Assembly (NCBI RefSeq): GCF_012271785.1
Contig: NZ_JAAWVT010000002.1
Location: forward strand, 248,001 to 312,000
DNA: 64,000 nucleotides
Reading direction: 5' to 3'
DNA from: Paeniglutamicibacter terrestris
Lineage (GTDB): Bacteria > Actinomycetota > Actinomycetes > Actinomycetales > Micrococcaceae
The translations under genes were made by a program, and so were the position numbers. The notes under the pieces were generated by a model. That model saw only the letters and a program-made list of their open reading frames with translations, searched no databases and was not told the DNA's origin. Shown piece after piece: positions 1 through 10,136 of the stretch. Numbering within the stretch: the first letter of the stretch is position 1; the number at the start of each line of letters is the position of its first letter.

Positions 1-641
1 TCGCCGATCACTACCGAGATGTCCAGCGGCGACGCGCCAGGGCTCCTGACTGCGGATTCGGCAACCGCCAAATGCGGGTAGAGCGGTTGCAATGATCGTG
101 CCGTGGCCCGGGCTCGCTGGGTTCCCACCGCGGTGATGCCGGCGGTGGCGGCTCCTAAATCCTGCGCGTCGAAATCTTCCGAATCCGAGAGCATCAGTCC
201 TCCCACCCCGGCCGCGGCGAGAATGTGTGCCAAGAGTTGTCCGGTGCGTCCACATCCATAGAGCGCGACTCTGGACTCGCTCCGAGCCTTCAGTGCGCGT
301 GTCGCATCCAGCCGGTAAGCGGAGCTCCATTGCAGAACATCAGGCATCATTCGTGCCCCGAGACCTTTGCCCAGCGCGGCCTCCACGTCTTTGCCTGAAT
401 GTGGCACCGACGGCACAAGGACCGGAGCGAGAATGCCCAAGATCTCGCTGCGCCTACTCTTTTTCAGGACATCACCGGCAATGGGCGCGGAGGCGCTCGG
501 TGGTGCGCCCGTGGCCAGGGAGAGCACAAAACGCCGTTCGGCAGCGCTCAGTCCAGTTATCCACCGGGCACGCTGGCCCGTTCCAATCTGGATGGTGCCC
601 TCAACTAAGCTGAGAACCTGCACTCCCGGGTTGATCCTCAT
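1..641 (-). CDS. ThiF/MoeB-like E1 family protein, 3' part cut by window edge
   Basis: The minus strand reads open from an ATG at 641 to the window edge, so only about 213 N-terminal residues are present. Residues around 123-160 contain VALYGCGRTGQLLAHILAAA followed by an acidic strand (LMLSDSEDFD). This is the Rossmann nucleotide-binding start of the ThiF/MoeB/HesA/E1 superfamily, which adenylates the C-terminus of ubiquitin-like or sulfur-carrier proteins. The first ~120 residues do not match the canonical ThiF core and look like a separate N-terminal domain, as in many actinobacterial ThiF-like proteins of unknown substrate. A purine-rich GAAGGGG stretch precedes the ATG. The C-terminal zinc and catalytic cysteine regions lie outside the window, so activity cannot be judged. 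Family assignment is fairly secure; the function is open. Confidence 0.75.
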   Translation of the reverse strand, partial: MRINPGVQVLSLVEGTIQIGTGQRARWITGLSAAERRFVLSLATGAPPSASAPIAGDVLKKSRRSEILGILAPVLVPSVPHSGKDVEAALGKGLGARMMPDVLQWSSAYRLDATRALKARSESRVALYGCGRTGQLLAHILAAAGVGGLMLSDSEDFDAQDLGAATAGITAVGTQRARATARSLQPLYPHLAVAESAVRSPGASPLDISVVIG

Positions 642-824
642 GATGGTGCCCCTTCGAAGAGTTAGGCACCACATCTCATCATTTCTCTGGCGCCTTGAGT
701 CCCACCAGATTGGCACCGGAATGACGCGGAGCGGCGGGTATCCACACCCTGGAGCGGGAAAGTGGACTGGGGGAGTACCGCGAGGTGCGGTAGAAGAAAT
801 GGAACGGGGCGGAAGGAAACTGAG

Positions 825-1502
825 ATGAGCACCCAATCAACTACGAGCGAATACGTTGATAGCAACGGCACCGCGATTCGTGTGGTGCGCTCGGCGAGGC
901 GTAAAAAGACTATTTCCGGGGCATGGAAGCAGAACACGATGGTCGTCTCGGTGCCGGTCGGCCTCGGCGAGCAGGCCGAACGATTGCTGGTAGCTGACAT
1001 GGTTAAAAAGGTCATGCGCAAGGTCGTTGCCGGACACTCGATTGATCCAGATGCGCAGCTGCTAAAACGGGCTCGAGCCATGGACGCGGAACTATTTGGA
1101 TCCCAAGCCTCTCCCGCGGGCGTTCGGTGGGTATCAAATCAAAACAGTCGCTGGGGATCAGCAAGCCTGCACACCCGCCAGATCAGACTGTCGGATAAAT
1201 TGCGCCCACTGCCCCAATGGGTGCAGGACTACGTGTTGGCCCACGAACTAGCCCACTTAGTTGAGCCCCGCGATGGTCATGGTGCACGCTTCAAGGCGGT
1301 TCTGGCACGTTACCCGCGGGTGCACGACGCCACCATTTTCCTCTCGGGAGTCAGCCACGGATACCGTGCCGCCGAGCGAGCCACGCCGAATACTCAACCG
1401 GAGATTCCGGCACCAAGCGGGGATACGGACTTTGATGACTTTGACGATGAAGACTTCGACGACGGCGATCTCGGAAGCATTGGGAGCCGCGTTCTCGCCT
1501 AG
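825..1502 (+). CDS. YgjP-like (DUF45/M48-type) metallopeptidase
   Basis: A 225-residue protein. I take the ATG at 825, which follows a GGAAGGAAAC ribosome binding site; an in-frame upstream ATG at 762 has no such site. The C-terminal half has the family block SRWGSAS, then HELAHLVEP and HGARF, giving the HExxH zinc motif plus the third ligand histidine typical of YgjP/DUF45 proteins (putative metal-dependent hydrolases of unknown substrate). The last ~35 residues are an acidic tail rich in Asp and Glu (DFDDFDDEDFDD), likely disordered. It converges on the DUF2342 gene with a shared hairpin terminator between them. The catalytic motif is complete, so an active peptidase or hydrolase is expected; the substrate is unknown. 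Confidence 0.85.
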   Translation: MSTQSTTSEYVDSNGTAIRVVRSARRKKTISGAWKQNTMVVSVPVGLGEQAERLLVADMVKKVMRKVVAGHSIDPDAQLLKRARAMDAELFGSQASPAGVRWVSNQNSRWGSASLHTRQIRLSDKLRPLPQWVQDYVLAHELAHLVEPRDGHGARFKAVLARYPRVHDATIFLSGVSHGYRAAERATPNTQPEIPAPSGDTDFDDFDDEDFDDGDLGSIGSRVLA

Positions 1503-1547
1503 GTGAGGCATGCATATCGTTGGCTGACCCATACTGGGCAGAAAAAA

Positions 1548-1585
1548 GCTGTGGGTGTGTCGACAGATTCCGACACACCCACAGC
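1548..1585. terminator. bidirectional hairpin terminator
   Basis: A perfect 15-bp stem (GCTGTGGGTGTGTCG with its complement) and an 8-nt loop, preceded by six A and followed by ATTTT. It lies between the convergent YgjP-like and DUF2342 genes and can serve both strands. Confidence 0.85.
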
Positions 1586-1601
1586 ATTTTACGACGTGAG
1601 G

Positions 1602-3074
1602 TTATTTGGCCTCAGGGTTCTCCTGCTCCGGGTTTTCATCCGAATCCGAATCCGAATCCGAATCCGAATCGGTGCCCGGGTTCTCGGCATCGCTGGAGTC
1701 CTCCGTCTCAAAACCACCACTGAGCAATTTGCTCAGCGCGGCATCAATGTCATCCATGCTGGCCTCGGCCAACTGACGTCGGGTGGTGAAGCCGGCGGGG
1801 TCTTGGAGATCTTCTTCGGTCGGCATCAAATCCGGGTGCTCCCAAATGGCGTCGCGGCCTTCGAGCCCGCGCTCTTCGAACAGATGAGCCCATAAGGCTG
1901 CGGCCTCACGCAGTCGGCGTGGACGTAGTTCCAAGCCAACCAAGGAAGCAAAAGCGTTCTCAGCGGGGCCGCCAGCTGCCCGGCGCCGACGGATGGTCTC
2001 GCGTAGCCCTCCGGCACTCGGAAGATTCACGGCCGCGGCGGCCACGACCTCATCGACCCAACCCTCAATCAGTGCCAAGACCAACTCGAGTTTGGCCAGT
2101 GCGCTTTCCTGGGCTGCGGTGCGCTTGGGCATAAACAGCCCTTCGCCCATCAGCGACTGGAACGACTCGGGGTTAGACGGATCGATGTCGCGCACGGCTT
2201 CCTCAACACGTGACATATCAATGTGAATGCCGCGCGCATAGGACTCCACCGCCGAGATGACCGTGGAACGCAGCCACGGCACCCGGTTGAAGAGGCGTAC
2301 GTGTGCGCACTCGCGCAACGCGGCAAAGAGCAGCACTTCCTGCTCGGGGACGCCTAGTCCGTCTCCGAAAGCGGCAAGGTTGGTTGGTACCAGTGCCGGG
2401 GTCGACCCGGCCAGCGGTAGGCCGATGTCGGTGGCACCGAGAACGTCCTTGGCCAACCCACCAACGGCCGTACCCAGCTGCATACCGAACATGGTGCCGC
2501 CCATTGACTGCAGCATTCCCTGCGCGCCACCCATCATGGGTCGCATCTGTTCGGGGATCTGCTCGCTCAGGGCACTGGTGATGGCCTTGCCGACGCTCAC
2601 GGCAACTGGTTCGGTGAGAGACTTCCACACCGGCATGGTCTTTTCGACCCATTCGGCACGGGAGAAGGAGCGACATTCGCTGCCATCTGCCTCAAACACG
2701 GTGGCCGAGTCCAGCCACATCTCGGCAAGTCGAGCGGCGCTGACCACGGCGGCGGCGCGGCTTGCGGTGATCGAGGGGTCATCGCCGGCAATGGCCTGAC
2801 GGGCAGCATCGGTGGCCATCTTCCAATTCACCGGGCCGCCATCACCCTGGGACATGGCGGCCATCATGGCCTTAGCCTGCTGCATCATCTGCGCCATGGC
2901 CTCGGGATTGTTGTTCAAGCCCATGGCTTCGCTCAACCCCTCGGGAAGGTTCTTGGGGTCAAATCCGCCGGCACCGCCAAAGAGCGAGCCAAACATCTCG
3001 GAGAACGGATCCTTCGCATTCTCATCGTCGTTGTTGGAGTCGTCGGGTCGGTTTGATGGGGGATTCTCAGCCAT
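1602..3074 (-). CDS. DUF2342 / zincin-like family protein (putative hydrolase)
   Basis: A 490-residue protein. The N-terminus (about 1-80) is polar then Gly/Met-rich and likely disordered. Residues ~85-410 match the actinobacterial DUF2342 'zinc-dependent metalloprotease/F420-associated' family: conserved helical blocks and the segment LRECAHVRLFNRVPWLR around 253-269. The motif there is R-E-C-A-H (254-258) rather than HExxH. As I recall, the longer actinobacterial subfamily generally carries R-E-x-A-H, so this is a subfamily trait rather than a local lesion, and peptidase activity should not be assumed. The C-terminus ends in a Ser-Asp dipeptide repeat coded by a tandem hexamer, then PEQENPEAK. 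Start is the ATG at 3074. It neighbours the PDZ protease gene, divergently. Confidence 0.8.
   Translation of the reverse strand: MAENPPSNRPDDSNNDDENAKDPFSEMFGSLFGGAGGFDPKNLPEGLSEAMGLNNNPEAMAQMMQQAKAMMAAMSQGDGGPVNWKMATDAARQAIAGDDPSITASRAAAVVSAARLAEMWLDSATVFEADGSECRSFSRAEWVEKTMPVWKSLTEPVAVSVGKAITSALSEQIPEQMRPMMGGAQGMLQSMGGTMFGMQLGTAVGGLAKDVLGATDIGLPLAGSTPALVPTNLAAFGDGLGVPEQEVLLFAALRECAHVRLFNRVPWLRSTVISAVESYARGIHIDMSRVEEAVRDIDPSNPESFQSLMGEGLFMPKRTAAQESALAKLELVLALIEGWVDEVVAAAAVNLPSAGGLRETIRRRRAAGGPAENAFASLVGLELRPRRLREAAALWAHLFEERGLEGRDAIWEHPDLMPTEEDLQDPAGFTTRRQLAEASMDDIDAALSKLLSGGFETEDSSDAENPGTDSDSDSDSDSDENPEQENPEAK
1638..1670. repeat. tandem hexanucleotide repeat (ATCCGA)5.5
   Basis: Five full copies plus a half copy of ATCCGA. 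Read on the minus strand inside the DUF2342 gene it codes alternating Ser-Asp. Unit length is a multiple of three, so copy-number change would lengthen or shorten the acidic tail without a frameshift. Confidence 0.9.
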
Positions 3075-3284
3075 GGTTCAACGGTACCCCTGGCACAAAG
3101 GATCGGCCCATGATCTGCCCAGACAGTTCGCTGTGGGCACATCGGAAAATGCTGTGAACCCTTGGCTCCCTCCCGTGCCCAGCAGCGCTGCATCCTTGCG
3201 GGCTTGTAGGCTTGAACCTGCCGTGGCTCACCCCGATCAATTATCGGGGTGCCGCGTGCCCGAATGACAAGGAAAGAGGGCCTC

Positions 3285-4457
3285 GTGCCAGCAGCGCATG
3301 ATTCATCGCACCCGGAACAGGGTCCGGCCGCCAATGGCATTTTGGGAACCGACCCGAGCCGCCACGGCGCAGACCGTTCAAGGCTTTGGGGCCGGCGGCC
3401 GGCGGGGGACAGTGGTGAATCCCGCCTCTACCGGCACCGCGCATTAGCGGGTTGGACGGCGCTGGCCATCATTGCTGCAGCGGCGGTGCTTCCAACCCAC
3501 TTTGTTGTGGAGTCAGCTGGCCCGGCGATGAATACCATCGGTTCGGTGAAGGATACGAAGCTGCTTCAGATCAGCGGGACCAAGACGTATCCCACCTCCG
3601 GAGCTCTGGATATGACCACCGTGTATGTCCAGGGTGGCGGACAGCAGCGCTTGCCATTCTTCAACGTGCTGTGGGGTTGGATCGATCCGAAGCAAGATGT
3701 GGTGCCGGAAGAAATTGTGCTGCCTCGTGGGACCACGACGACCCAGCAAAGCGAGCAGAACACCGTAATGATGGATGACTCGCAACAGCTTTCCACCGCG
3801 GCGGCGCTCAACGAGCTCAAGATCGATTTCACTTCGCACCTGAGCGTGGTTGGCTTTGCCACCCAGCAGAACTCCGACGTGCTGAAAATTTCCGACCGTT
3901 TACAGAGCCTCAACGGGAAACCGATCACCGATTTAGCGACGCTAAAAAAACAGCTTGAAGCTGCGGGCGATAAGCCCAGCACGATGGGCATCGTGCGTGA
4001 TGGCAAAGCCCTAACCGTTAAGACCGCAACCACCGAGACGCCCGAGGGCCAGCGGCAATTGGGCATCATGCTTTCCAGCGGATTCGAATTCCCTGTTGAC
4101 GTCACTTTCGGTTTGGAGAATGTTGGTGGTCCGAGCGCCGGAATGATGTTTGCCCTCGCGATCGTTGACCAGCTGACCGCCGGCGAGATGACCGGGGGCA
4201 AACACTTTGCCGGCACCGGGGCGATCACTGCCGATGGCGAGGTTGAACCCATCGGTGGCATCGCGCAAAAGCTGGTTGGTGCCAGAGACAACGGAGCGCA
4301 GTACTTCTTGGCCCCGGCCGATAATTGCGCCGACCTTACGGGGCGTGTCCCGGATGGCTTAACTGTCATCAAGGTCGCGACCCTCGCCGAGGCCAGGGCA
4401 GCGGTTGAGGGAATTGGTTCGGGTCAAGACCCCGCCTCGTTCCCCGGTTGTGGCTAG
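3285..4457 (+). CDS. PDZ domain-containing Lon-type (S16) serine protease
   Basis: About 390 residues from the GTG at 3285, chosen because AAGGAAAGAGG lies just upstream; an earlier ATG at 3249 has no such site. After a polar cytoplasmic N-terminus there is one membrane segment (ALAIIAAAAVLPTHFVV), then a PDZ domain (roughly 190-260) and a Lon-like S16 domain. The Ser/Lys catalytic dyad is visible: Ser284 in GPSAGMM and Lys329 in IAQKLVGA. This is the YlbL-type family of single-pass membrane proteases, with the catalytic part facing outward. Substrates are not known from sequence. The gene sits just upstream of UPF0182, an arrangement common in actinobacteria. Confidence 0.9.
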   Translation: MPAAHDSSHPEQGPAANGILGTDPSRHGADRSRLWGRRPAGDSGESRLYRHRALAGWTALAIIAAAAVLPTHFVVESAGPAMNTIGSVKDTKLLQISGTKTYPTSGALDMTTVYVQGGGQQRLPFFNVLWGWIDPKQDVVPEEIVLPRGTTTTQQSEQNTVMMDDSQQLSTAAALNELKIDFTSHLSVVGFATQQNSDVLKISDRLQSLNGKPITDLATLKKQLEAAGDKPSTMGIVRDGKALTVKTATTETPEGQRQLGIMLSSGFEFPVDVTFGLENVGGPSAGMMFALAIVDQLTAGEMTGGKHFAGTGAITADGEVEPIGGIAQKLVGARDNGAQYFLAPADNCADLTGRVPDGLTVIKVATLAEARAAVEGIGSGQDPASFPGCG

Positions 4458-4598
4458 GTAGTACTCGCAAAAGTGGGCTTCGGTTCTCTTCGTGCGGCGC
4501 GGTGAAGGCGCGGGGTGATCACAATCGGCTTACATTTCTCCGACATCCCGGTATCCGGTTGTTGTACCACGGGGCATCCAAGGCAGAATGGAGCGTTA

Positions 4599-4618
4599 AG
4601 ACACATTTTTTGATGTGT
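4599..4618. promoter_or_regulatory. 7-bp inverted repeat upstream of UPF0182 gene
   Basis: GACACAT and ATGTGTC are separated by six nucleotides, 38 nt before the TTG start at 4656. It could be an operator or a 5'-UTR hairpin; a weak promoter candidate (TTGTAC at 4561, CAGAAT at 4583) lies just upstream. Role is inferred only. Confidence 0.35.
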
Positions 4619-4655
4619 CATCCATTCACCCTTCGCTTCAACCGTGAGGTAAAAA

Positions 4656-7600
4656 TTGAGTTTTGGCACTGGCAGTCCCTTTGAGGGTCCCCCGAGGGGT
4701 CCCGAAGGACGTCCCGACCCGCAGCCGAATCGGCGGCGTTCGTCGCCGCTGATGCCCACGATCATCGTGATCGGCGTCCTTGTCGCCGCGTTCGTCTTCG
4801 TCTCGAGCATTTACGCTGACGTGCTGTGGTTCACCCAGCTCGGCTTTGAGCGCGTGTTCTGGACCGAGTACCTATCCAAGGCCGCCATCTTCGTGGTCGC
4901 TTTCTTGATCATGGGCTTCGCCGTCTGGATTTCGCTGCGGCTGGCCTATCGCTCACGTCCCGTGTACGCTCCGGACGGTCAGCGCCAAGACGCCATGTCC
5001 AAGTACCAATCCCAGCTTGAGCCGATGCGTCGTCTGCTGATGATCGGTGTGCCGGTCGTGGTGGGCATCTTCGCCGCCTCGGCCGTGACCTCACAGTGGA
5101 AAGAGGTGCTGCTGTTCTTCAACCAGGTTGATTTTAACGAGGTTGACCCGCAGTTCGGCATGGACCTGTCCTTCTACATGTTCTCGCTTCCCTTCATCGG
5201 GCTTTTGTCCGGCTACCTGATCTCCGTGGTGCTTATTGCCGGTATCGCGGGCCTGCTCACCCACTACCTTTATGGCGGCATTCGTATTGAGGAACGCGGT
5301 GGGGTTGTTATTGGCAAACCTGCCCGTATTCACATCGCCGTCGTGGCGGTAGCCTTCCTGTTGCTTCAGGCAGTGAATTTCTGGGTTGACCGCTACTCGA
5401 CGCTGCTCGCCCAGGACGGCCGAGTTGCCGGCGCGCTGTACACCGACGTGCACGCAGTGATCCCCACCAAGACCATTCTGGCCATCGCCGCGGTTTTGGT
5501 TGCCGTGACGTTCATCGTTGCTGCGATCATCGGGCGCTGGCGCCTTCCGATCATCGGTACCGCCATGCTGCTGGTCACCGTCATCGTTGCCGGTGGTATC
5601 TACCCGTTCATCGTCCAGCAGTACCAGGTCATTCCCTCGGAAAAAACACTGGAACGCGAGTTCATCCAAAAGAACATCGACATGACGCGCCAGGCCTACG
5701 GGCTGGATGCGGTTGAGGAGACACCCTACGACGTTCAGCTGAACCCGCAGAAGAACGCCCTCGCCAAGGACAGCGCGACCACCACAAACATCCGACTGCT
5801 TGACCCGAACCTGGTCTCAGCGGCGTTTGATCAGCTCCAGCAGTTCCGCACCTATTACAAATTCACTACCACGTTGAACGTTGACCGCTACGAGATTGAC
5901 GGAAAAGTCGAAGACACGGTCATCGGTGTCCGTGAACTGAACGTGGATCAGACCGATACCTGGGTCAACCAGCACATCACCTACACCCACGGTTACGGTG
6001 TGGTTGCTGCCTTCGGTAACCGTGTGGCAGCCGGTGGACGTCCCGACTTCATGCTCAGTGGTATCCCTACTAATGGCGTGCTGGGCAACGACGATACCTA
6101 CGAACCACGCATTTACTTCGGTGAAACGTCCCCTTCCTACTCGATTGTTGGTGGTCCAGAGGGTTGGGCGCCGCGTGAACTTGACCGTCCGGCTTCCGGT
6201 TCGGGCAGCCAAGATACGCGTAATACCTTCGAAGGCGACGGCGGCCCCTCAGTGGGCAACTTCTTCAACCGGTTGGTCTACTCGCTGAAGTTCGCCTCTA
6301 CGGACCTGTTGCTTTCCGACGCCATCAACGAGGAATCGCAGATTCTTTACGATCGCAGCCCGAAGGAACGCGTCGAAAAGGTCGCCCCGTACCTGACCGT
6401 CGATTCAAACACCTACCCGGCGATTGTTGATGGCCGCGTGCAGTGGATCGTCGATGCCTACACCACCTCGGATAACTACCCTTATTCCAAGCAACAGGCA
6501 CTTGCTTCGGCAGTCACCGACTCGCTGACCGGCGGCACTCGTGCCGTCGCTCAGACTGGCCAGATCAACTACATCCGCAACTCGGTCAAGGCAACCGTTG
6601 ACGCCTACGACGGATCGGTCACCCTGTACGCCTGGGAGCCGGAAGAGCCAATGTTGAAAGCCTGGCAGAAGGTCTTCCCGACCAACATCAAGTCCTACAA
6701 GGACATGTCCGCCGAGCTGATGAGTCACGTGCGATACCCGGAAGACCTGTTCAAGGTTCAGCGTGAGCTACTCTCCACGTACCACGTGACAGATCCCGAG
6801 GGCTACTACGACGCCAACGATGCTTGGTCCGTTCCCTCGGACCCGACCCAGTCCAACGCGAGCGTCAAGCAGCCACCGTACTACCTCTCACTGAAGATGC
6901 CGAAGCAAGAGAAGGAAGCCTTCTCGCTGACCAGTACGTTCATTCCGCAGACAGCCTCCGGCGGTCAGCAGCGTAACGTGCTCTTCGGCTTCCTGTCTGC
7001 GGAAGCCGACGCCGGCTCCGAGGCGGGAGTGAAGGCCGAGGGCTATGGCAAGCTGCGGCTGCTGGCGATCCCGCGTGAGCTCTCTGTCCCCGGCCCCGGC
7101 CAGGCACAGCAGAACTTCGACTCCAACGCTACGGTTTCCCAAGCGTTGAACCTGCTGCGTCAGGGTGCCTCGGAGGTCAAGAACGGCAACCTGCTCTCGC
7201 TGCCCGTTGGTGGCGGTATCCTCTACGTCCAGCCCGTCTACGTGCAGTCCTCGGGCCAGACCTCCTACCCGACGCTGCGCAAGGTCCTTGTGGCCTTCGG
7301 CGACAAGGTCGGCTTCGCCGATACCCTAGCCGAGGCACTTGACCAGGTGTTCCAGGGAACCTCCGGCGCGGTGACCAGTGAAACCGAATCGGGTGGCACC
7401 GGGACTCCCGAGCCAGGGGCTCCGGAGGTCGACCTGACCGTGGAGCAGCAGCTGAGCGACGCCTTGGGTGATGCGAATGCGGCTATCAAGGCTGGCCAAG
7501 AGGCATTGGCGAAGAATGACTTCGCTGCCTATGGCGCCGAGCAGACGAAGCTGCAGGAAGCTCTCGATCGCGCAACTGAAGCTCAGGATGCGCTCACTGG

Positions 7601-7664
7601 TCCTGCTGAACCAACTGATGCCCCAGCATCTTCGGCGCCGGCCAGCGAAACACCGGCTCCGTAA
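4656..7664 (+). CDS. UPF0182 family membrane protein
   Basis: A 1002-residue protein starting at a TTG (codons for [10 protein letters not shown] follow), preceded by GTGAGGT. The N-terminal ~330 residues hold seven predicted membrane spans (for example [20 protein letters not shown], then segments near 60-80, 110-130, 155-190, 215-235, 260-285 and 295-315). A long extracytoplasmic domain follows (to ~880), with the family's YEPRIYFGE and LFKVQRELL-type blocks. The last ~120 residues are Ala/Glu/Pro/Thr-rich with a short helical stretch, probably disordered. UPF0182 is conserved in actinobacteria and a few other phyla; no biochemical role is established. Position beside the PDZ protease is conserved and hints at a cell-envelope job, which is inference. 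Confidence 0.92.
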   Translation: MSFGTGSPFEGPPRGPEGRPDPQPNRRRSSPLMPTIIVIGVLVAAFVFVSSIYADVLWFTQLGFERVFWTEYLSKAAIFVVAFLIMGFAVWISLRLAYRSRPVYAPDGQRQDAMSKYQSQLEPMRRLLMIGVPVVVGIFAASAVTSQWKEVLLFFNQVDFNEVDPQFGMDLSFYMFSLPFIGLLSGYLISVVLIAGIAGLLTHYLYGGIRIEERGGVVIGKPARIHIAVVAVAFLLLQAVNFWVDRYSTLLAQDGRVAGALYTDVHAVIPTKTILAIAAVLVAVTFIVAAIIGRWRLPIIGTAMLLVTVIVAGGIYPFIVQQYQVIPSEKTLEREFIQKNIDMTRQAYGLDAVEETPYDVQLNPQKNALAKDSATTTNIRLLDPNLVSAAFDQLQQFRTYYKFTTTLNVDRYEIDGKVEDTVIGVRELNVDQTDTWVNQHITYTHGYGVVAAFGNRVAAGGRPDFMLSGIPTNGVLGNDDTYEPRIYFGETSPSYSIVGGPEGWAPRELDRPASGSGSQDTRNTFEGDGGPSVGNFFNRLVYSLKFASTDLLLSDAINEESQILYDRSPKERVEKVAPYLTVDSNTYPAIVDGRVQWIVDAYTTSDNYPYSKQQALASAVTDSLTGGTRAVAQTGQINYIRNSVKATVDAYDGSVTLYAWEPEEPMLKAWQKVFPTNIKSYKDMSAELMSHVRYPEDLFKVQRELLSTYHVTDPEGYYDANDAWSVPSDPTQSNASVKQPPYYLSLKMPKQEKEAFSLTSTFIPQTASGGQQRNVLFGFLSAEADAGSEAGVKAEGYGKLRLLAIPRELSVPGPGQAQQNFDSNATVSQALNLLRQGASEVKNGNLLSLPVGGGILYVQPVYVQSSGQTSYPTLRKVLVAFGDKVGFADTLAEALDQVFQGTSGAVTSETESGGTGTPEPGAPEVDLTVEQQLSDALGDANAAIKAGQEALAKNDFAAYGAEQTKLQEALDRATEAQDALTGPAEPTDAPASSAPASETPAP

Positions 7665-7783
7665 AGAGCTGGAATCCTCGGGCTATTGGGGGAGTGGGGG
7701 AGTCGCCTGCACTACGTGTGATCAGGGCGACACCCCCAGGATTTGCTTACTGCTCACCTTATCGGCGATGATTGATATATCGC

Positions 7784-7857
<74 letters not shown>

Positions 7858-7863
7858 CGAATG

Positions 7864-7899
7864 AAGGACCCTGACCAGGGAAACTTGGCCAGGGTCCTT
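7864..7899 (+). terminator. terminator of tRNA-fMet copy 1
   Basis: A hairpin with a 10-bp stem (AAGGACCCTG and its complement) starts 7 nt after the tRNA and is followed by CCCTTTT. Confidence 0.8.
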
Positions 7900-8131
7900 C
7901 CCTTTTGCCCAAAAGTCATGTTGCTGGGGTCCAAGGCCGGCTTGCGGCCCTTAGTCATGTTGCGGCTCATGGCAATGTTCTTGTCATCAGGCAATTGTTT
8001 TGCCGATGCCATCTCGTGTTGCACAAACGATGTCTTGGACCCGGGCACGCGCGTTGAAAAGGCAGGTTTTTGAGCGAAGTCTTGCTCGATTAGGTGAGAC
8101 GTTCATGCGCTGGTAGTGTTGTGTTTACCGA

Positions 8132-8205
<74 letters not shown>

Positions 8206-8211
8206 CAAAGA

Positions 8212-8250
8212 AAATGATCCACTGCCCTGATTCAGGGCAGTGGATCATTT
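8212..8250 (+). terminator. terminator of tRNA-fMet copy 2
   Basis: A near-perfect long stem (AAATGATCCACTGCCCTGA and its complement) with almost no loop, beginning 7 nt after the tRNA and followed by GCTTTAA. Confidence 0.8.
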
Positions 8251-8433
8251 GCTTTAACCAGCACGTCGCCAGCTGAATTCCGGGGATCAGTCATGACTGT
8301 CAGAAAACGGGAAAAACCTTGCTTCGACATGTTGTTCGACCATCGCACGTCGTTGGCGTCATAGACTGGGAATCGTAAATGGTCAGCTCGACGAGTGTCG
8401 GGCATTGTCGAGTCCATGTGAGGTAAGCGCAAC

Positions 8434-10074
8434 ATGCCGGAGCAGTCAACGTCGAATAACGGTGTGCCAAAGAAGGGCACCGTCTCCGCCGAGAACAGCG
8501 GTGATAGGACTGCGTCCCCGCCCAAGCCCTCGACAATTGCTTCCGGAGCTAAGCCCGAGACGTCGAGCAAGACATCGCCGAAGCCGGGTGCGCCGCGGCC
8601 AGCAAGCCCAGCACCGCCGACCGATACCCAGAACGCGACCAAGTCCACTTCGTCGGATGAGCCGAACAAACCCGGCCGATTCGTAGCAAGCCCTCCAGTG
8701 GTGAATCCTGCGGTAACCAACAACGCGAAATCAACGCCGGTGCCCACAGCCGCTGACTCCAAGGCAGCGGAAGCGATATCCGCAAAACCTGCGGTCGCCG
8801 GTAAACCAGCGGACACTGCTAAGCCCGAGCCGATCGTTAAGGCCACTCCCAAGCCCCGACCTTCCTCGCCTACAACGGGTCGTTCCTCTCAACCTGTTAC
8901 GTCAACACCAGCGTCCGTGGCTGAACAAGCGGCAAGCGCCCCAAAGCAAAGCCCCACGGCCAAGCAGGGACAGGTCGTCCAGGGCGAAAAAATTAGAACG
9001 TCTCCTTCGGCTGCAAACGGCAAGACCCAGGCAAAAAGCGCGACCACCACTGGCCCCAAAGCAACAAAAAGTGCACCGGTAGTCGCGAGCAAGACAACTA
9101 CTCCGGGCAAAGCGGTTCCAGCTGTGGGCAGTGCGCCAACCGCGATAGCTAGCAACAAGCCCGTTTCAAATGTGGGCTCCGCGCCAACGGCAGCGGGCGA
9201 GAACACAGTGGTTCCCAAAGCGGGCTCCGGGCCATCCTCAACAGCCAACAGAAAACCCGTTCCGACGCGAGATAGTGGTGCGGATAGTTCCGCAAAAGAG
9301 GGAAGCAGTGCTCCTACTCACGCTGGGAACGTGACCTCTGGAACCTCCGGTACCCCCACAAGCGATGGCTCTGTTCCGGTGAAGCCAACGGCGCAGAAAC
9401 TGGGCACTGAGGCCAATGACGTCGCCGATTCGACTTCCAAGTCTCCTGCAACTGATGACGCCGACGTTGTGAGCGCACCTACCGCAGCGAAATCATCGCC
9501 GGCTCAGCGTCGTGAACCAGCAGCCGAACCGGCGGAATCGTCATCAGCTACGGCGGCTGACTCCGTTACACCTCCGAAACAGCACAATCCGACGGACAAC
9601 AAAGCGCACAGTGCGTCTGAGCAGGCACCTGCAGCGGCTGGGGCAACCGAAGCGGCCACGACGCTGAATGCTGCCAACGCACCAGAGGGAACGAAGGGGA
9701 GCGGCGTCGTAGCAGCACTAACGACCGTCGGCTTCATCCTTGAAGTAGCACTCTTGGGTGCCTTCGGCATCTGGGGATTGCAGACGCTGAACTTTAGCCC
9801 TGTGCTGTCGGTACTCATCAGCGTCGTTCCGGTACTGATTTTCTGGATTATGTTCTTGTCACCCAAGGCTCCATTACGTTTTGCGCAGCCGTACCATGCC
9901 GTTGTGTCTCACCTCTTATTCGCGGCTGGTGCCGTCCTCCTTGCGGTAGCCGGGCAGCCGGTGCTGGCCATAGCCATGGGCGTGCTCACCGCAATCAGTC
10001 TCGCGCTGACCGTCGCTGCGCGGGACCGCCGGCCCGCGCCCAGCAAGACCTCGGGTCGGCGCGCCGCCCGTTAG
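8434..10074 (+). CDS. long Pro/Ala/Ser/Thr/Lys-rich protein with C-terminal DUF2568 (YrdB-like) membrane domain
   Basis: A 546-residue protein with ATG after GTGAGGTAAG. Residues 1 to ~425 are low complexity (Pro, Ala, Ser, Thr, Lys) with loose repeats such as VGSAPTA, and no signal peptide. Residues ~425-530 hold four hydrophobic segments: VAALTTVGFILEVALLGAFG, a second near LSVLISVVPVLIFWIMF, a third at HLLFAAGAVLLAVAG, and a fourth at LAIAMGVLTAISLAL. The spacing and the F-I-L-E-[LV]-A motif followed by G-x-WG match DUF2568, normally a stand-alone protein of about 120 residues. The long disordered N-terminal extension is the odd part. It ends in a basic tail. Function is unknown. The window gives no operon partner: it follows the tRNAs and converges on crcB. 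Confidence 0.75.
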   Translation: MPEQSTSNNGVPKKGTVSAENSGDRTASPPKPSTIASGAKPETSSKTSPKPGAPRPASPAPPTDTQNATKSTSSDEPNKPGRFVASPPVVNPAVTNNAKSTPVPTAADSKAAEAISAKPAVAGKPADTAKPEPIVKATPKPRPSSPTTGRSSQPVTSTPASVAEQAASAPKQSPTAKQGQVVQGEKIRTSPSAANGKTQAKSATTTGPKATKSAPVVASKTTTPGKAVPAVGSAPTAIASNKPVSNVGSAPTAAGENTVVPKAGSGPSSTANRKPVPTRDSGADSSAKEGSSAPTHAGNVTSGTSGTPTSDGSVPVKPTAQKLGTEANDVADSTSKSPATDDADVVSAPTAAKSSPAQRREPAAEPAESSSATAADSVTPPKQHNPTDNKAHSASEQAPAAAGATEAATTLNAANAPEGTKGSGVVAALTTVGFILEVALLGAFGIWGLQTLNFSPVLSVLISVVPVLIFWIMFLSPKAPLRFAQPYHAVVSHLLFAAGAVLLAVAGQPVLAIAMGVLTAISLALTVAARDRRPAPSKTSGRRAAR

Positions 10075-10097
10075 TTCGCTGCGGTGCGGCAGCGAAC
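10074..10097. terminator. hairpin between convergent genes
   Basis: GTTCGCTGC and GCAGCGAAC flank a 6-nt loop, starting at the last base of the upstream stop codon. There is no clear T tract, so termination is only probable. Confidence 0.5.
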
Positions 10098-10136
10098 AGC
10101 TGCAACAATGCTCGGCACGGAGTCTTTCGCAACCGC

